Shown in pieces: positions 11,739 to 24,152 of a stretch of DNA of 64,000 nucleotides (position 1 is its first letter; each line of letters begins with the position of its first letter). The notes under the pieces are model-generated. The model worked only from the letters and a program-made list of their open reading frames with translations. It searched no databases and was not told the origin of the DNA. The stretch covers positions 104,714,033 through 104,778,032 of the forward strand of contig CM048845.1 in NCBI GenBank assembly GCA_026545225.1. The letters run 5' to 3'. The DNA comes from Cornus controversa (Eukaryota; Streptophyta; Magnoliopsida; Cornales; Cornaceae). The position numbers and the translations under genes are program-made.

Positions 11739-13119
11739 TCAGCTGACAAGGCAACAATCAACTTCTTCTTCTCCACTTTGAGATACAATGCTGATTATCT
11801 GCTCTTCTTTTCGCAAATACTCCAACAAACAAGAGCTTTGATTTTCTTCCTCCTTTTGTTGCTGAGGCACGAGCCGGCAAACTAAAATATCTAGAGCTTC
11901 CTTCATCCAACCATGGTAGCATGCATCTCTAGCTTCCTCCGCCGTCATCTAAATGATATATAATTCAATATAAGATGAGGGCTTGCTCATATTGTGATAC
12001 AAACTTCAATTAACCAATCTAAGCTCACAAGAAACAAAGAGAAGATTACATATTTACACATACCCATATTCGTTGACGGACATCTTTCTCAGGCCAAGAA
12101 TCTAACAGCTCAGTAACAAGCAAAGGAAACATGTACCCTTCATGAAGTGTGCCTTGACTTTTGCTCTTAAACCTCCAGTTACCTAATCTAGTCTGCAAAA
12201 ACAATCCAATGTAATGGAATTCAATTAGTTAAAGACATATACAACACACACACAAACACACATATAAACAGCAGAATGCAACAATGTTTTGCAGATACTT
12301 ACTTCAACAGTGCCAACTACACCAGCTTCCTCTAGGGTTTCTCGTGAAGCTGCCTCTTCCATAGACTCATCAATTTCCCAACCACCCTGACAATTACATT
12401 GCAATGTACACCATGTTAGCTAATGAAAGAGAGAAAATATGAAAAATGACTCTACTCTACAGATTTAAATGACACCACAACAAAATGAACCTATGTATAT
12501 ACATTGATTTGATTAACATATAGCTATAGCTATAGCTATAGAAGTACCTTGGGGAACATCATTCTTTCACTTTTCTGTGAACTGATGAGAAGAAATTCTA
12601 ATTCTTCTACGAGGGTCCCACCAATAGAAGATAATTGATTGGTTTTCTTGTATCTGTACGGAATGCATCTGCACAATTTTTAAATTAACAAAAACGAAAA
12701 TTAGATTATAATTTGAGACTGAAACAACATCAGTGATCAGACCCAATTCACGAAATTAGATTAATTTTCACTTTCCTCTGTTTCTTAGAAACCAAACAAT
12801 AGGAAAAGGAAAAGTCTAAAAAATAAATAAATAAAATTTTAGAAATTAATCAGAAAGGGGAACATCAAAATTGAAAGGGGTAACCATACTTGTTGGGAAC
12901 AATTTACTATTTTTACTTAAAAGGGATTACAATAAATTTCTGATCATTTTAATTTTTCCAAGAAAATTTCTTCAATTTCAGGGGAAAGGAAAGGAAAAAA
13001 GAAATGGAAAAGAAGAAATCATCCAATCAAAAGAATCGAATGACTCACCCTACAACTTGACGACAGCCATGATGGTAGCGTTGGAGCAGCCTCCCTGTAC
13101 GAGAAGGTGGAGACGCCAT
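11739..13119 (-). CDS. Nudix hydrolase, NUDT12/13-like, complete five-exon gene
   Basis: Nudix enzymes hydrolyse nucleoside diphosphates linked to another group; the related Arabidopsis NUDT12/13 group is reported to be mitochondrial and NUDT13 to act on long-chain diadenosine polyphosphates. Exons on the minus strand: 13119-13049, 12668-12548, 12386-12303, 12192-12064, 11948-11739. All junctions are GT-AG and the frame joins to 615 nt (204 aa plus stop). The N-terminus MASPPSRTGR resembles the family start, followed by GCIPYRY. The Nudix box spans exons 2-3: GGWEIDESMEEAASRETLEE fits Gx5Ex7REUxEExGU, with REtlEE intact. Exon 4 has EGYMFPLLVTE and DSWPEKDVR, typical of the subgroup. The tail is Gln/Glu-rich. 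Substrate and targeting are inferred from family membership only. Confidence 0.93.
11949..12063 (-). other. Nudix intron 4; intron structure of the gene
   Basis: This is the last intron of the Nudix gene, with donor GTATGT at its 5' end (minus strand) and acceptor TTTAG. The other introns are 12193-12302, 12387-12547 and 12669-13048. A hexanucleotide run (tagcta repeats, about 12518-12541) sits just inside intron 2 near its donor. No mobile elements are seen in these introns. Confidence 0.8.
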
Positions 13120-13140
13120 TTTCCTGATTGGCAAAGAAAA

Positions 13141-13848
13141 GATTTTCGCTGGAAAGGGGGAAAAGAAAGGAAAAAGAGACCCTTCCTTTTGGGTTATGAG
13201 TAGCAGAGTTTTTGTTTTCGATGGAATCTGAAACATCCAACCCTCTGCTTGGCATCAGTTATTCTATAATTGGATTGTGAACAATCTCTCCATTCCTTTA
13301 AAATAGATTCATAAGCTACATATGTATGTGTTATATATATATAGAAAGAGAGAGAGAGACTAAATGATTAGAGAGCGTGTGTGCTTTGCCTAACTCGTAC
13401 GTGTTGACGCTTTAACGCGTTGTGGGTCTCCCATCCCACTCGCACTCGGTTGTTTCCTTTTGCTCTTGACCTTTTCTTCGGTAAGATTTTCGCTGGATAG
13501 GGGAAAGGAAAGGAAAAAGAGACCCTTTCTTTTGGATTATGAGTAGCAGAGTTCTTGTTTTCGATGGAATCTGAAACATCCAACCCTCTGTTTGGCATCA
13601 GTTATTCTATAATTGGATTCTTAACAATCTCTCCGCTCCTTTAAAATAGATTCGTAAGTTACATATGTATGTGTTATATATATATCTATACAGAAAGAGA
13701 GAGAGAGAGAGAGAGAGAGAGTAGATGATTATAGCGCGTGTGCTTTGCCCAACTCGTACGTGTTGACCCTTTAACGCGTTGAGTGGGTCTCCCCATCCCA
13801 CTCGCACTCGGTTGTTTCCTTATGTTCTTGACCTTTTCTTCGGTAAGG
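13141..13848 (-). repeat. Tandem duplication of the upstream region of the Nudix gene
   Basis: About 344 bp (13141-13484) is repeated directly downstream as 13485-13848 with high identity. Shared landmarks are gattttcgctgg, gagtagcagag, cggttgtttcctt and ttcttcggtaag. The second unit has a longer GA run (13691-13722), which accounts for most of the length difference. The duplicated block begins 22 bp upstream of the Nudix start codon, so the probable 5'UTR and core promoter exist twice. Both copies contain a short TATATATATA stretch. Confidence 0.85.
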
Positions 13849-15027
13849 ACTCCATTTGTTTTTGACTTTTCACAAATATCTTTCCCGTTAAACCTTCTAG
13901 TACCATCAATTTAGTATACTAGATAAGATACCTAAATGAAAATGAGAGTAGCTATCTACCAGTGCATTTTCTCTGTACCCATACATATATATACATGCAT
14001 GCATGCATGCAATTTAACATATATTTTTACTATTTACGATCTAAAATTATTTTATTTATGCGTGATACTTCTGTAGGCAAAAACATACACTATATATATA
14101 CACAGTCTCTAAAATCAAAAGGATTATATTGATTAGATTAGATTCTAATTTTTACATAATCGTAAAAATTGGTTTAATTTTAGTTTATATGGAACCAAGG
14201 GCATAGTCAAGAATTTATATAAGTGAGTACGAACGTAGAAGTTCAAGTAAAATAAAAAAAAATTTAAGTCCTAAACACACGACAAAATAAAATAGCACAT
14301 ATAAAGATTTAATATCTTTTATACAATAAAATGTCAAAATAACATAATATTATAACTATTTTTTATAACAATTCTTCTCGATATTTTATCTTCTAAAAAC
14401 GTTGAATAATATATTCTGAGAGAGTGAATGAAGTAAATAGATGAAACTTGCAGTTGTAGAGCATCAGAGGAAATAGAGAGACCGAGATATCTAGAAAGCG
14501 TCTAAAATGTAAACCTAAAAAATAATTTTATATACAATATGTATAATCTGTTTTTTTATAAAACTAAGTGAGTATATTACTCGAGTCTTAATAGGTCCTC
14601 CCATTTATAAACCCAAAAAAATTATATTTACTACATGTATAAAAAAAACTATAAAATTAAGTGGGTACTAATGTAGCCACTGGTGCCTCTGTAGCTACAC
14701 TCCTGTGTGAAACCAAGCTGAGTCATGTGCAACCAATACATTCATGGACACATTAAATATTTTCTCTTGTTTGACTAAAAATGCTAGGTTACAAACCGAA
14801 AATTCATACAAATTAAGAAAACCTAACATATTCCCTGACTGCCATTTTTTTTTCTCCTTCAAATATACAAATTGGATGGGAGAAATAATTGACCTTCTAC
14901 AAAACCAGAAACCATTTTGACTACTGTGATTAAAATAACTACATGCTGACTCTTAAGCAATACATTGGAATTTCAATTCAACTTTTGCTTGATCTTCCCA
15001 AGCCACCGATCATATTATAATTTAGAT
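13849..15027. other. AT-rich intergenic DNA, no gene seen
   Basis: Low-complexity AT-rich sequence with a short ATGC run near 13996-14010. No coding region, RNA gene or bounded element can be supported, though stretches around 14200-14690 look repeat-derived. Confidence 0.5.
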
Positions 15028-15206
15028 AAATGCTAAACGTCAAGAAATTTTATCATGAATTACCTTCATGAATGATGTGGCAAGTGATAATACCATTGAT
15101 ATTCCGTGTATGAGGGGAATCTCACCAATACTAACTCATCATTTAATTGCCACATCATTCAAGATAAAAATTCATAAAATATTTTCATGACGTGTAGCAT
15201 TGCTCT
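15028..15206. mobile_element. MITE copy 1
   Basis: About 178 bp with imperfect inverted ends: aatgctaaacgtcaagaaa on the left and, reversed, aatgctacacgtcatgaaa on the right. A near-identical copy lies at 18131-18307. No ORF. Family could not be set. Confidence 0.65.
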
Positions 15207-15559
15207 ATAATTTATATATTGGATTAATAACAATGACATCCATCAGTTTTGACATAATATTACTGGGAAATAAATTTTCGTTATAGTTATTGCAACTTTT
15301 TGTTCCTGCTTCTTTGTTAAAGTAGGTGTAAAATGTCTTATATACCTGAATTTTTTAATTAAAATTTATGCTACGTTTGTTATACAAAAATAGAATAAAA
15401 TGAAATATCAATTTCAATCATTTCTTTATTTGGTAAGAATTTTAATGTTAGAATGATTATTCCCTTGAATAAAAATATATTATATAACTAAACCTATAAA
15501 ATAACCATTCTATTCCTAAGTAAAATTTTAAAAAAAAAATTGATGTTCTCAATAAGCCG

Positions 15560-16176
15560 TGTAGACATTACAAGATTGTCAATGTATCTAAATTATAATT
15601 TGGACTCTCTCAATTTGGCCCACTTTGAAATATGATTCAATGAGTAGTTTAAGGTCCAAACCCACCACAGATAAATAGGTCATGGGTCAACCAAATTATA
15701 CAAAGAGTTCAAATCCACTTGAAAATAGATCAAATGATAATTAAATATATATATATAGTTATCATTGAAGATAATTATAAGTATATATTATATATATTGG
15801 ATAATTATCACAAAAGATAATTATTATCAAAGATAATTATTGAATAATTATCAAGGGTAAAAGAAGTTACTAGTTTGTCTATCTAAGAAATTTATAAATA
15901 GAGACAATGGGGTGGAGCAAAAAAAGAAGACTTTCAGTGAACGCTGAAGCTCGATCTACCGAATTCTTCACCCAACATCCAAAGTATCCTAAACTTCAAA
16001 ATATCTAAAGCTTTAGAGGAGAAGAACAATAAGTACATCATTCACGTACCGTTCTTCAACAAAGTTTCAATCCAGATCTATAGAGATTTGTAACTCATAT
16101 TTATTGAAATTAATAAAGTTGATTTATTTGTCCATGTGTTTTGATCTTGTTTATAGACTCGAAATTTGTGTGTACA
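15560..16176 (+). mobile_element. Solo LTR A
   Basis: A block of about 617 bp begins TGTAGACATT and ends TGTGTACA, with a TATA box (tttataaata, 15891-15900). It is flanked by agccg before and agcct after, a 4-of-5 target duplication. Inverted and diverged copy B is at 17028-17723. No internal region or second LTR is attached, so it is a solo LTR. Confidence 0.65.
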
Positions 16177-17022
16177 AGCCTTTCACCACATCGCCACCTC
16201 CATTGCCTTCCACCATGGCTGTCGCCGCCACCGCCACCACTTACACCACCACTGCCTTCCACCACCATAGTCGCATTCCACCACCTACACCATTGTTGCC
16301 TTCTACCACCACTATCATTGTTGCTTTTCACCATCGTCGTCGCCTTTCACTGCCTTCTACCACCTCCACCATATGCACCACTGTTGTTTTCCACCACCAC
16401 TGCCAATGCCTTCTAAGACACTAAAATTGTGACACTTGTTGATGCTCGACAACTCCATTTCACATGTTTTGTGCATGAGCTTAACAAACCTTAATCCAAC
16501 CATTTACGGTTCAGTTACGATGATTATTGTCTTTATTAAACTTTTTGCAAAGCCATATTCCAATGAATCATGTCATCTTATGTGACAAGCGATGTTAAAA
16601 TAGGGGTTTTTTCTACCAAGCTTGTTGCTTTGGGAAATACTTCGTTTCTTCTTTCTCATGAATAGTATTTGATATAGTTTTTCTTGCTAGGGATCTTGGT
16701 TACTGAGCTAGCCTCAATATAGTTCTTATTTTTTTTTAAATTTTGTCTTGTTTATAAAATTTAATTTTAAATTGTATAAATGCGTATATAATTTCACATT
16801 TTTTCTAAACACCTTTTGGTAACTACATTTTTTTGCAAGAGAAATTGTGAGAGTGGTGGTGGAGATAGATCAGGTACAAGAGATGGTATAAAAAGAAATT
16901 TGAAATTAAAGTTAAGGCATTTTGGTCTTTTTATTTAATTTTAAAGATTAAATAGGTCATTTAACAAAGTTAAAAGGGATACAAGTATTTTTGCATGGTA
17001 TCAGAGTGGTCTATATCCGATA
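16177..17022 (+). mobile_element. 3' part of another LTR with primer site, plus CCA-rich block
   Basis: At 16996 the plus strand reads tggtatcagagtggtc, the initiator-Met-tRNA primer site form used by Copia elements, directly after ttgca, which fits an LTR end. The LTR start is not clear. The first part (16190-16415) is a CCA/CCG trinucleotide-rich stretch giving His/Pro/Thr-rich open frames, probably not coding. Confidence 0.5.
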
Positions 17023-17027
17023 TGGGG

Positions 17028-17498
17028 TGTACACACAAATTTTGTGTCCGAAAATCTAGGAACAAAAATTGGTAACAAATAAACGATTTTATTTATTTAA
17101 GAAAGAATGGTACAATTCTTTGTGAATCTTTACAAAAAAAAGATAAAGTCCTCTGATTCGATCTCCTTGGTAATCTGGCTTCAAGAGCTGCAAGAGCTTG
17201 ATCTTGAATTGGATTGAAATTTTGGTAAGAACAACATGTGGATGATGTGCTTGTTGTTCTTCTCCTTCAGAGTTTAGGTCCTTTGAAGCTTTGGGTTTTG
17301 AGTGAAAACTTCTGCAGAGTTTCAGTTTTTTCTGAAAATCTTCTGGTCCTCCCCATTTTCTCCCACATCTGGACCTTTATTTATAGGCTCACCGGAGGGG
17401 TAGATTTGTAATTTTCTTTTTTTTTGATAATTATCCTATAATTATCTTTTATGATAATTTTGATAATTATTCAATATATACATAATAATTATCTTTGT

Positions 17499-17546
<48 letters not shown>

Positions 17547-17723
17547 ATTAAACCCATTTTCAAGTAGGTGACAATTTAGACTAGTCCATAACTCATTTAT
17601 TTGTGGTGGGTCTGAGATTCAAATTATCTAATTCACTGGCCACATTCCAAAGTGGGCTAAGCTAAATTAAAGATAAACACAAATTATATTTTGGATTCAT
17701 CATATAATTTTTTAATGTCTACA
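17028..17723 (-). mobile_element. Solo LTR B, inverted relative to LTR A
   Basis: On the minus strand the block begins TGTAGACATT and ends TGTGTGTACA, the same ends as LTR A, with the matching TATA region (tttatttatagg at about 17380) in the same relative place. It is longer because of an (AT)n run at 17500-17544. Target duplications are not clean (tgggg before, ccggg after). It sits just downstream of the primer site at 16996. Confidence 0.6.
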
Positions 17724-17784
17724 CCGGGTGTTTGTGTAAGATGAAGCAAATCCACTAGATTTATATTACAAGATAGTTATTAGG

Positions 17785-17832
<48 letters not shown>

Positions 17833-18130
17833 TGACAAAGAACTCACAGTACTTTCGAGAACTTAAACTTTTTATCTTCCACTTTTCTTCGGAGAGATTT
17901 GAATTTTTATTTTTACTTTGAATGTGTATATTTTATATGTATATGAAATACTAAATGGAATGACACACTCACAATCAAAAGGACTCAAATGATGTAAGGC
18001 AAGGTCAGCATCAATGTGTAAAAGAGAAATTAGTAATCACATCTGTTTGTGATAAAATAAGATAAAATAAATTTAGATGGTATAAAACATATGCAACGTG
18101 CAGTAAAAAAGAGGGAGATTAATTTTTGGG

Positions 18131-18307
18131 AAATGCTAAATGTCATGAAATTTTATCATAAATTGCATTCATGAATAATGTGACAAGTGATAATACCATT
18201 GACATTCCGTGTATGGGGGAATCCCACCAATACTAACTCACCATTTAATTGTCACATCATTCAAGATAAAAATTCATGAAATATTTTCATGACATGTAGC
18301 ATTGCTC
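18131..18307. mobile_element. MITE copy 2
   Basis: Second copy of the 15028-15206 element, with the better preserved inverted ends: AATGCTAAATGTCATGAAA at the left matches AATGCTACATGTCATGAAA from the right. Shared internal words include gataataccattga and ccaccatacta-like segments. Confidence 0.7.
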
Positions 18308-18544
18308 TTAATTTTTATAGAGGATTAGAGACAAAGAGGACACCGAAATTAATAATTAAAAATGACTTTGTAAAAAAAAAATTGTAAAAGATATCTTGTA
18401 ATATAGAATTAAGACAATAACAATAATGCTGATATTTTATAAGTTGGTGACTTGGTTCTTTTATTCCCTACAATAAATCAATAGCTACCATTGATATTTG
18501 TAGTCCAATGATATTTTATTTTCTTTCAAAATAAAAGGTAGAGA

Positions 18545-18840
18545 GTTAGGATCCGTTTGAATTGAAAGATTTGAGAGGATAAGAAAAGAACAAAAAGAGA
18601 TGATAGTAATTTAGTTGTTATTATTTCTTTTATTTTCTCTCCTCTGTCTTATCCAAACAAAATTACTATTATTTCTTTTATTTTTTCTCTTATTTATCCA
18701 AATATTAATAGAAGTTATTGCTATCATCCTCTCTTTTTTCTCTCATAACTAATATTATTATCTTCTTTCTTTTCTCTCTCCTGCCTATCCAATCTCTTCT
18801 TTCTTTTCTCTCTCTTGGCTATCTAATCACAACCATAGTC
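18545..18840. mobile_element. Possible foldback or hAT-like MITE
   Basis: The left end is purine-rich (ggatccgtttgaattgaaag, gagaggataagaaaagaa) and the right end is pyrimidine-rich (ttcttttctctctcttggct, atcacaaccatagtc), so the two ends can pair imperfectly. It has the look of plant MITEs with such ends. Ends are not exact and no target duplication was found. Confidence 0.35.
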
Positions 18841-19078
18841 TTTGTGAAACTAATTTATATATTCACTTAATATATAATGATATATATATATCCCATTAGC
18901 CAAATTCTGATTAACTAATTTGAGAAATAATATAATAATTAAATATAGCAATATAAGGCTAATAATAATCTTTGTCTATGGCCTGCTCTAGAAAAATCCA
19001 AAAAGATAACAAACTCATCGTGTTTCATCACCAATTCATTAAAAAAACAATGAAAATTTTCTACAGACACAACAAACA

Positions 19079-19123
<45 letters not shown>

Positions 19124-19217
19124 GTTATAGAAATGATAAAAATTTGTCACACTTATCAAAAGAATAATTGGGTTTCAAGATTAACAATATGCTTACTTTC
19201 TATGTAACAGGCCAGCA

Positions 19218-19292
<75 letters not shown>

Positions 19293-19581
19293 GTAGTCTA
19301 TTTTGGTAAAAGTCTTTATTTTTATTTTTTATTTTTGGACCTGGGCAAGGTTAGCCTATAAATAGTTCCGTTCACTTTACCCAGAAGGGCAAATTTTACT
19401 GAGACTACCTGAAGTTTTCTTTGACCATAAAACGTGCATATACTTTCCAACTTTGTATGTGCATCCACATTGAAAAAAACAAAAAAGATAATTTGAAATT
19501 GAAGTACCTTTTGATTGTTCTTAAAGGGCTTGTGTTCTCAAATGCCTCTTAATATAATATAATATAATATAATATAATATT

Positions 19582-22004
19582 ATTTTAATAATAAAAGGTG
19601 CCTTCTTTGTAGTTTTGCTTTAGATCTCAACTTATATTGAGTCGACACAAGTCAAATGAAAATGGTTAAGACATGCAATAAAAACAAAGACTTGATTTCT
19701 TTAATTACGAAGTACATTTAAATAAAGAAATTATATTAATCAACAATAAGTGTTCAACGTCCCTACATAACTTCTAAACAAAGGTTTTCTCTTTGAATAA
19801 TGATATTTTTGCCCAACCAAAAATTTTAAAATAATTACATAATTTGACGTGAGCGCGTTGTTTTTATAATTCTTTTGTGTATAGGATTCTTTTACAAACA
19901 CAAAATTCTTCTCTCTCTCCATGTATGTGGTTATACCATGATTGATTCGGTGATTTTTTTTAGTATTTGGTTCACCAAGTCTATCATTACTCTTTATTTT
20001 TTGTTGTTAAAAAAATACTAATTGTTGAAGGAGAAGGTTTAATTGATTAATGGGATGGGTGCATGAATGGGTGTGTGAAGGAGAAGATTTCCTCGGGGCT
20101 ACTTGGAGATCAATCCACACTTTCTAAAATTAGTATATGCTCTGAGAAATTATACAATACCTGCGTAGTATTAATGATGTAGCTTTCTCGAAAAATATAA
20201 GCCATCTATCTCATTTGAAAACTATCAATTTCTTTACCCTTTTCGAAAATACCATATCTATCGGTGTCTCCTGAAATTCTATACTTTCTCTATACTATAG
20301 ATATAGAGAAAACTCCAACTATATTATTATTTTTTGGGTGGGCTGGGGGACTGGATCAAAAATTTTAGGTTCATTTCTAAAGCCCCAGGCCAAGCATGCT
20401 TGGATTTAGCAGGGCTGCTTGTTTTGGAGATCCCAAATACTAACCCATTTGCCTCTATTCGAGACCAGATTGATTAGAGACAACAAATTGAAAAGAGAGA
20501 GTGAAAGATGAGGAAGAGGTCAATTGGAAAGTTATCACCGAAACAATTCTGCAATGAATTTGGTTAGATTGGAAACTTGAAAAGGCTTGGTAAGTTCATG
20601 AATTTCAGATGGGCGATTTGGGAGAGAGAGAGAAAGAAGAGAGAAATTATTAAAGCTTGATAAGGTCTCTGAAGAAGGAATTATTAAAGCCACGGATTTG
20701 AAGAAGGTAAATTGAAAATCTGTAATTGATTGATGTTAGTTTCATAATTTGTTCTTGGTTTAGATGGGAATTGGATTTAATTTTGATCTCATACATGAGT
20801 TTTTCTAATTTGGGTTGTATTAATTGTTGTCTGTATTGTTTTATGGCTGTGTTTGGGTTTGTGTTTATTAATCTCTCACTGTTTTCTTTTTCCGGTTTCA
20901 TAATATTCTTTCAGCAGGATTTGAGAATGAGATTTTGTAATTCCTCAAATTGTTCATGTTACAAGCTTTTCTACGTGCGAGTGAGAGAGAAAAAAAATGT
21001 ACATACAGAAAGGGACATTTTGGGCATATTAAAGGGCAAAATTGGAATACAATATTTCCTTTATGTCAAAAAGTGATTGGTGTACGTTTGTTTTGCAAGA
21101 AAATAGGAACTCACACATGTTCGTTTTAAAAAGTAAGGAGTATTGGTGCACATTTGGCATATAGTAAAGTAGAGAGTGTTTTTGCACTTTACACCGACTC
21201 ATATTTTTCTTTCTAATTTTTTTCATAAATGGACTCCACATTTAAAATAAAATGATATTTTTGTTCATAAATAAGAAAATTAAGAATCATGGACAGTTTT
21301 GTCATTTTATTATAAAAAATATAGTCTCACATCTAAAAAAGGTGAAGTGTTGGTATAATCTCTCTTCTATTTTCTATGAGCAATGATGCACGTCCGGTCT
21401 CACAATAAGTATTCTTACAAGGAAGGATGACAACAGAGCGGGGACCCAACTCCATCCTCGTCCCGTAATTATACGAGTTTTTTTCTTTCACTCTCATAAT
21501 CACTCCAAAATCATTTAGATTCCTCCAAAATCAGTTTAAATAGAACAGGATGAGACGGATTTTCGCCGAAACAAGACAAATTTCATTCCTAATCACAAAA
21601 GATGTGGACATGCATTCAATTATTTATAAATAAACAAAATTTTTTCTAATTTCTTACAACTAAACATAGCCAAAGAGTAATTAATGCAGGTCCTCAAAAT
21701 CAAAGACCAAAATATTTATCGTGCATCTGTTACTTCAAAAGATCTAATGATTCGTCCTTCGATATTCGAAAGACAAATGTCACAAATCATTTTCCTTGCT
21801 TAATAGAGCATCTATTGCATGAGCACCTCACGAAGTAAAAATAAAATGTCTTACAAATGCAAGTGGTTTCAAATTGTCTCTTCTTGTACATACATATAGT
21901 AGCATGTTGTCCATGCTTACTACACTGGAAAAAAAAAAATTATTGGTCTAAATAATTTTAGGAGTGTGAAAGTAAGTGAATGTGTATGTGAATTTAGGTG
22001 TAAA
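19582..22004. other. AT-rich intergenic DNA, no gene seen
   Basis: No coding region or bounded element is supported. Open frames at 20650-21241 lack family motifs and overlap on both strands. Confidence 0.5.
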
Positions 22005-22165
22005 TGTAGTGGGTGACTTGTGACCGTTAGATCAACGATAGAGAATTATTTTAAATCATAGAAAGACATAAATATTTTAAACCGTAAGATTTTTTAAGAA
22101 TTTTTTACCGTTATATTATGATTTTTTTTAAAATAATTTAAATACAATACTTAAATATAATAATG

Positions 22166-22202
<37 letters not shown>

Positions 22203-22266
22203 TTAAGCTTGAATCTGACGGTCCAAAATGTCTTTCGCTATCAACGGCTCACAGTCACTTCATCTA
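22005..22266. repeat. Long imperfect inverted repeat with AT loop
   Basis: The left arm (gtgacttgtgaccgttagat, then aaagacat, accgtaagatt) matches the reverse complement of the right arm (gtgactgtgagccgttgata, aaagacat, accgtcagatt). The middle holds an (AT)n run at 22169-22197. The shape suggests a foldback MITE. Confidence 0.5.
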
Positions 22267-22317
22267 ACGGTTACGGTGGCGAGTGCGCAATAGTGCCATA
22301 GGCACGGGCATACACTA

Positions 22318-22318
<1 letters not shown>

Positions 22319-22368
<50 letters not shown>

Positions 22369-23616
22369 GCGTGCATTTTTGAATTCAATGCGACGTATGA
22401 TGGTGGTAGAAGTTGGCTGATTAGAGTGGGATCATGTGTCAAGTCAACACATGAATACAGATAGGAGTATATAAATTTATGGATATAAATTTGGCAGTAG
22501 TTAATTCGATTCCATTTGTTTGAAGCTCACCTAACACTATTTAATACAGTACTACTCAATACATATAATTGCTTTTTCTTTTCTTTTTTTATAGAAAAAA
22601 TGGTTTTAAAAAAATTGTGCAGAAAAAAACAAAAGAAAAATAGTAAGAAGATACTGTAAGAATCTTTGGTCCGAGAGGAGAGGGGTTGGTATTTGGTAAA
22701 CATATTGTGTCCCTTGAATTCGTTCGTTCATATTTTGATCCTGAAATATTTATTTATTTATTTTTCAAATCCTTTATCATATATCACACCTAAAAACAAT
22801 CCATGGCCTTTCAAGCATTCTTGCTGAGGGCGGTGTCATAATCAAAATCAATCAATTTTTCGCTTTGCCATATTATCTTATAAATCAACGGATGTGAGCC
22901 ATTTGATTACATTTTGGTCAAAGTCAGACTTATCAAAAGATTTTGATTACAAATAAATTAGTCGGCTTCAAACTAAGCTAAACTCAACCGACTATTTTAC
23001 TACTTAATTTAATAGCGAATACAATTAAGCGCGCATCCGTTGAATATCACTTAAAAAAAACCATTTAAAATTAGGTAAACTTTTAAGTCACGATAACTTC
23101 AATTATGCTGCATACTTTTAATCTAAAAAATAATTCTCAAATTTACAATTATCGTATTTAATTTAATTTTAAATATTTTTAATACTTGATTTTTAATTTT
23201 TTTTTAACAATACCATCAGTGAATGTGTCATGGTAATTTTTATTATTATTTTAATTTGAGAGTAATTTTAATTTTGCATAAAAAGAAAAGAATGAATAAA
23301 TAGAAGAAATATCTTTGATCTTTTCATGTTATATAAAAATATTTTTTATAAGAATAAAAAATCATTATAATTTATAGAGTAAATTATCCTAACATCTTCT
23401 AAAGTAAACTAATCATAATAATTTAACTCATTAAATATTTAGATAAATTGACAAAAATACTTTTTGTCAACGACCAATTTAAAATTACAAAATTTATAAA
23501 CAAAATTATGTCTATCATATATTTATTTTGTTTGACTGTTCATTCAAAATTTATTTACAAACCTTCCAAATTATCATTTTGTTAAAAAATTGATATATAT
23601 ATATATATATATATAT
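22319..23616. other. AT-rich DNA with microsatellites, no gene seen
   Basis: Contains (AT)n at 22319-22363 and 23592-23616 and otherwise only A/T-biased sequence without coding signals. Confidence 0.5.
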
Positions 23617-23972
23617 GATTTAGTACGTGGAAGGCAAATTCGTAGTGTGGATTCAAACTAAACTCTGACCAAGTGTCCTTTCTGTAGTAATTAATCTTAA
23701 TTTATATGAAGATTAGGAGAATCCCATTATGTCAGAGTCCTTTCTTTCTTCTAATTTTAATCTAATAGTAATTAAACTTAATTTATTTGGAGATTAGGAG
23801 AATCCCATTATTTTCACGCGTATAACAATGACGAAGAATGACGATCTCTCTCACTCCGTCAAATGCGTCAAATTATACAATAGTCAAGGGTCAGTCCAAA
23901 ACAGTCGTCTCCACGTCATCATCTCAAGCTGCCAATGCCAATCCAAACAATAAAGGAGATAATTTCCCATCC

Positions 23973-24056
23973 ACCTTCTATCCCAAGTCCTTAATTTCTT
24001 TACCTTCCCACTCACCTTCTATCCCAAGTCCTTAATTTCTTTACCTTCCCACTCAC
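23973..24056. repeat. 41-bp tandem duplication
   Basis: The segment starting accttctatcccaagtcc and ending ttcccactc is present twice in direct order (about 23973 and 24014). It lies about 100 bp upstream of a possible small gene at 24153. Confidence 0.85.
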
Positions 24057-24152
24057 TTTACTACTATATGTATATATATATATATACACACACACACAGA
24101 ACATTAAGAGAGAGTAAAGTTGTGATTGTGCGTATACTACTAGTGAAGATCA

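Larger units (their letters stand above)
17500..19581. repeat. Cluster of AT, AG and ATAAT microsatellites
   Basis: Tracts: (AT)n at 17500-17544, 17787-17830 and 19082-19121; (AT)n running into (AG)n at 19219-19290; and an aatat-type pentanucleotide run at 19551-19581. These are likely length-variable. Confidence 0.9.

Noticed and set aside
13019..13598. Minus-strand ORFs ending GLDVSDSIENK in two copies
   Set aside because: They arise from the tandem duplication upstream of the Nudix gene and do not join its exons.
16104..16424. His/Pro/Thr-rich protein gene
   Set aside because: The open frames on both strands come from CCA/CCG trinucleotide repetition; there is no start context or family match.
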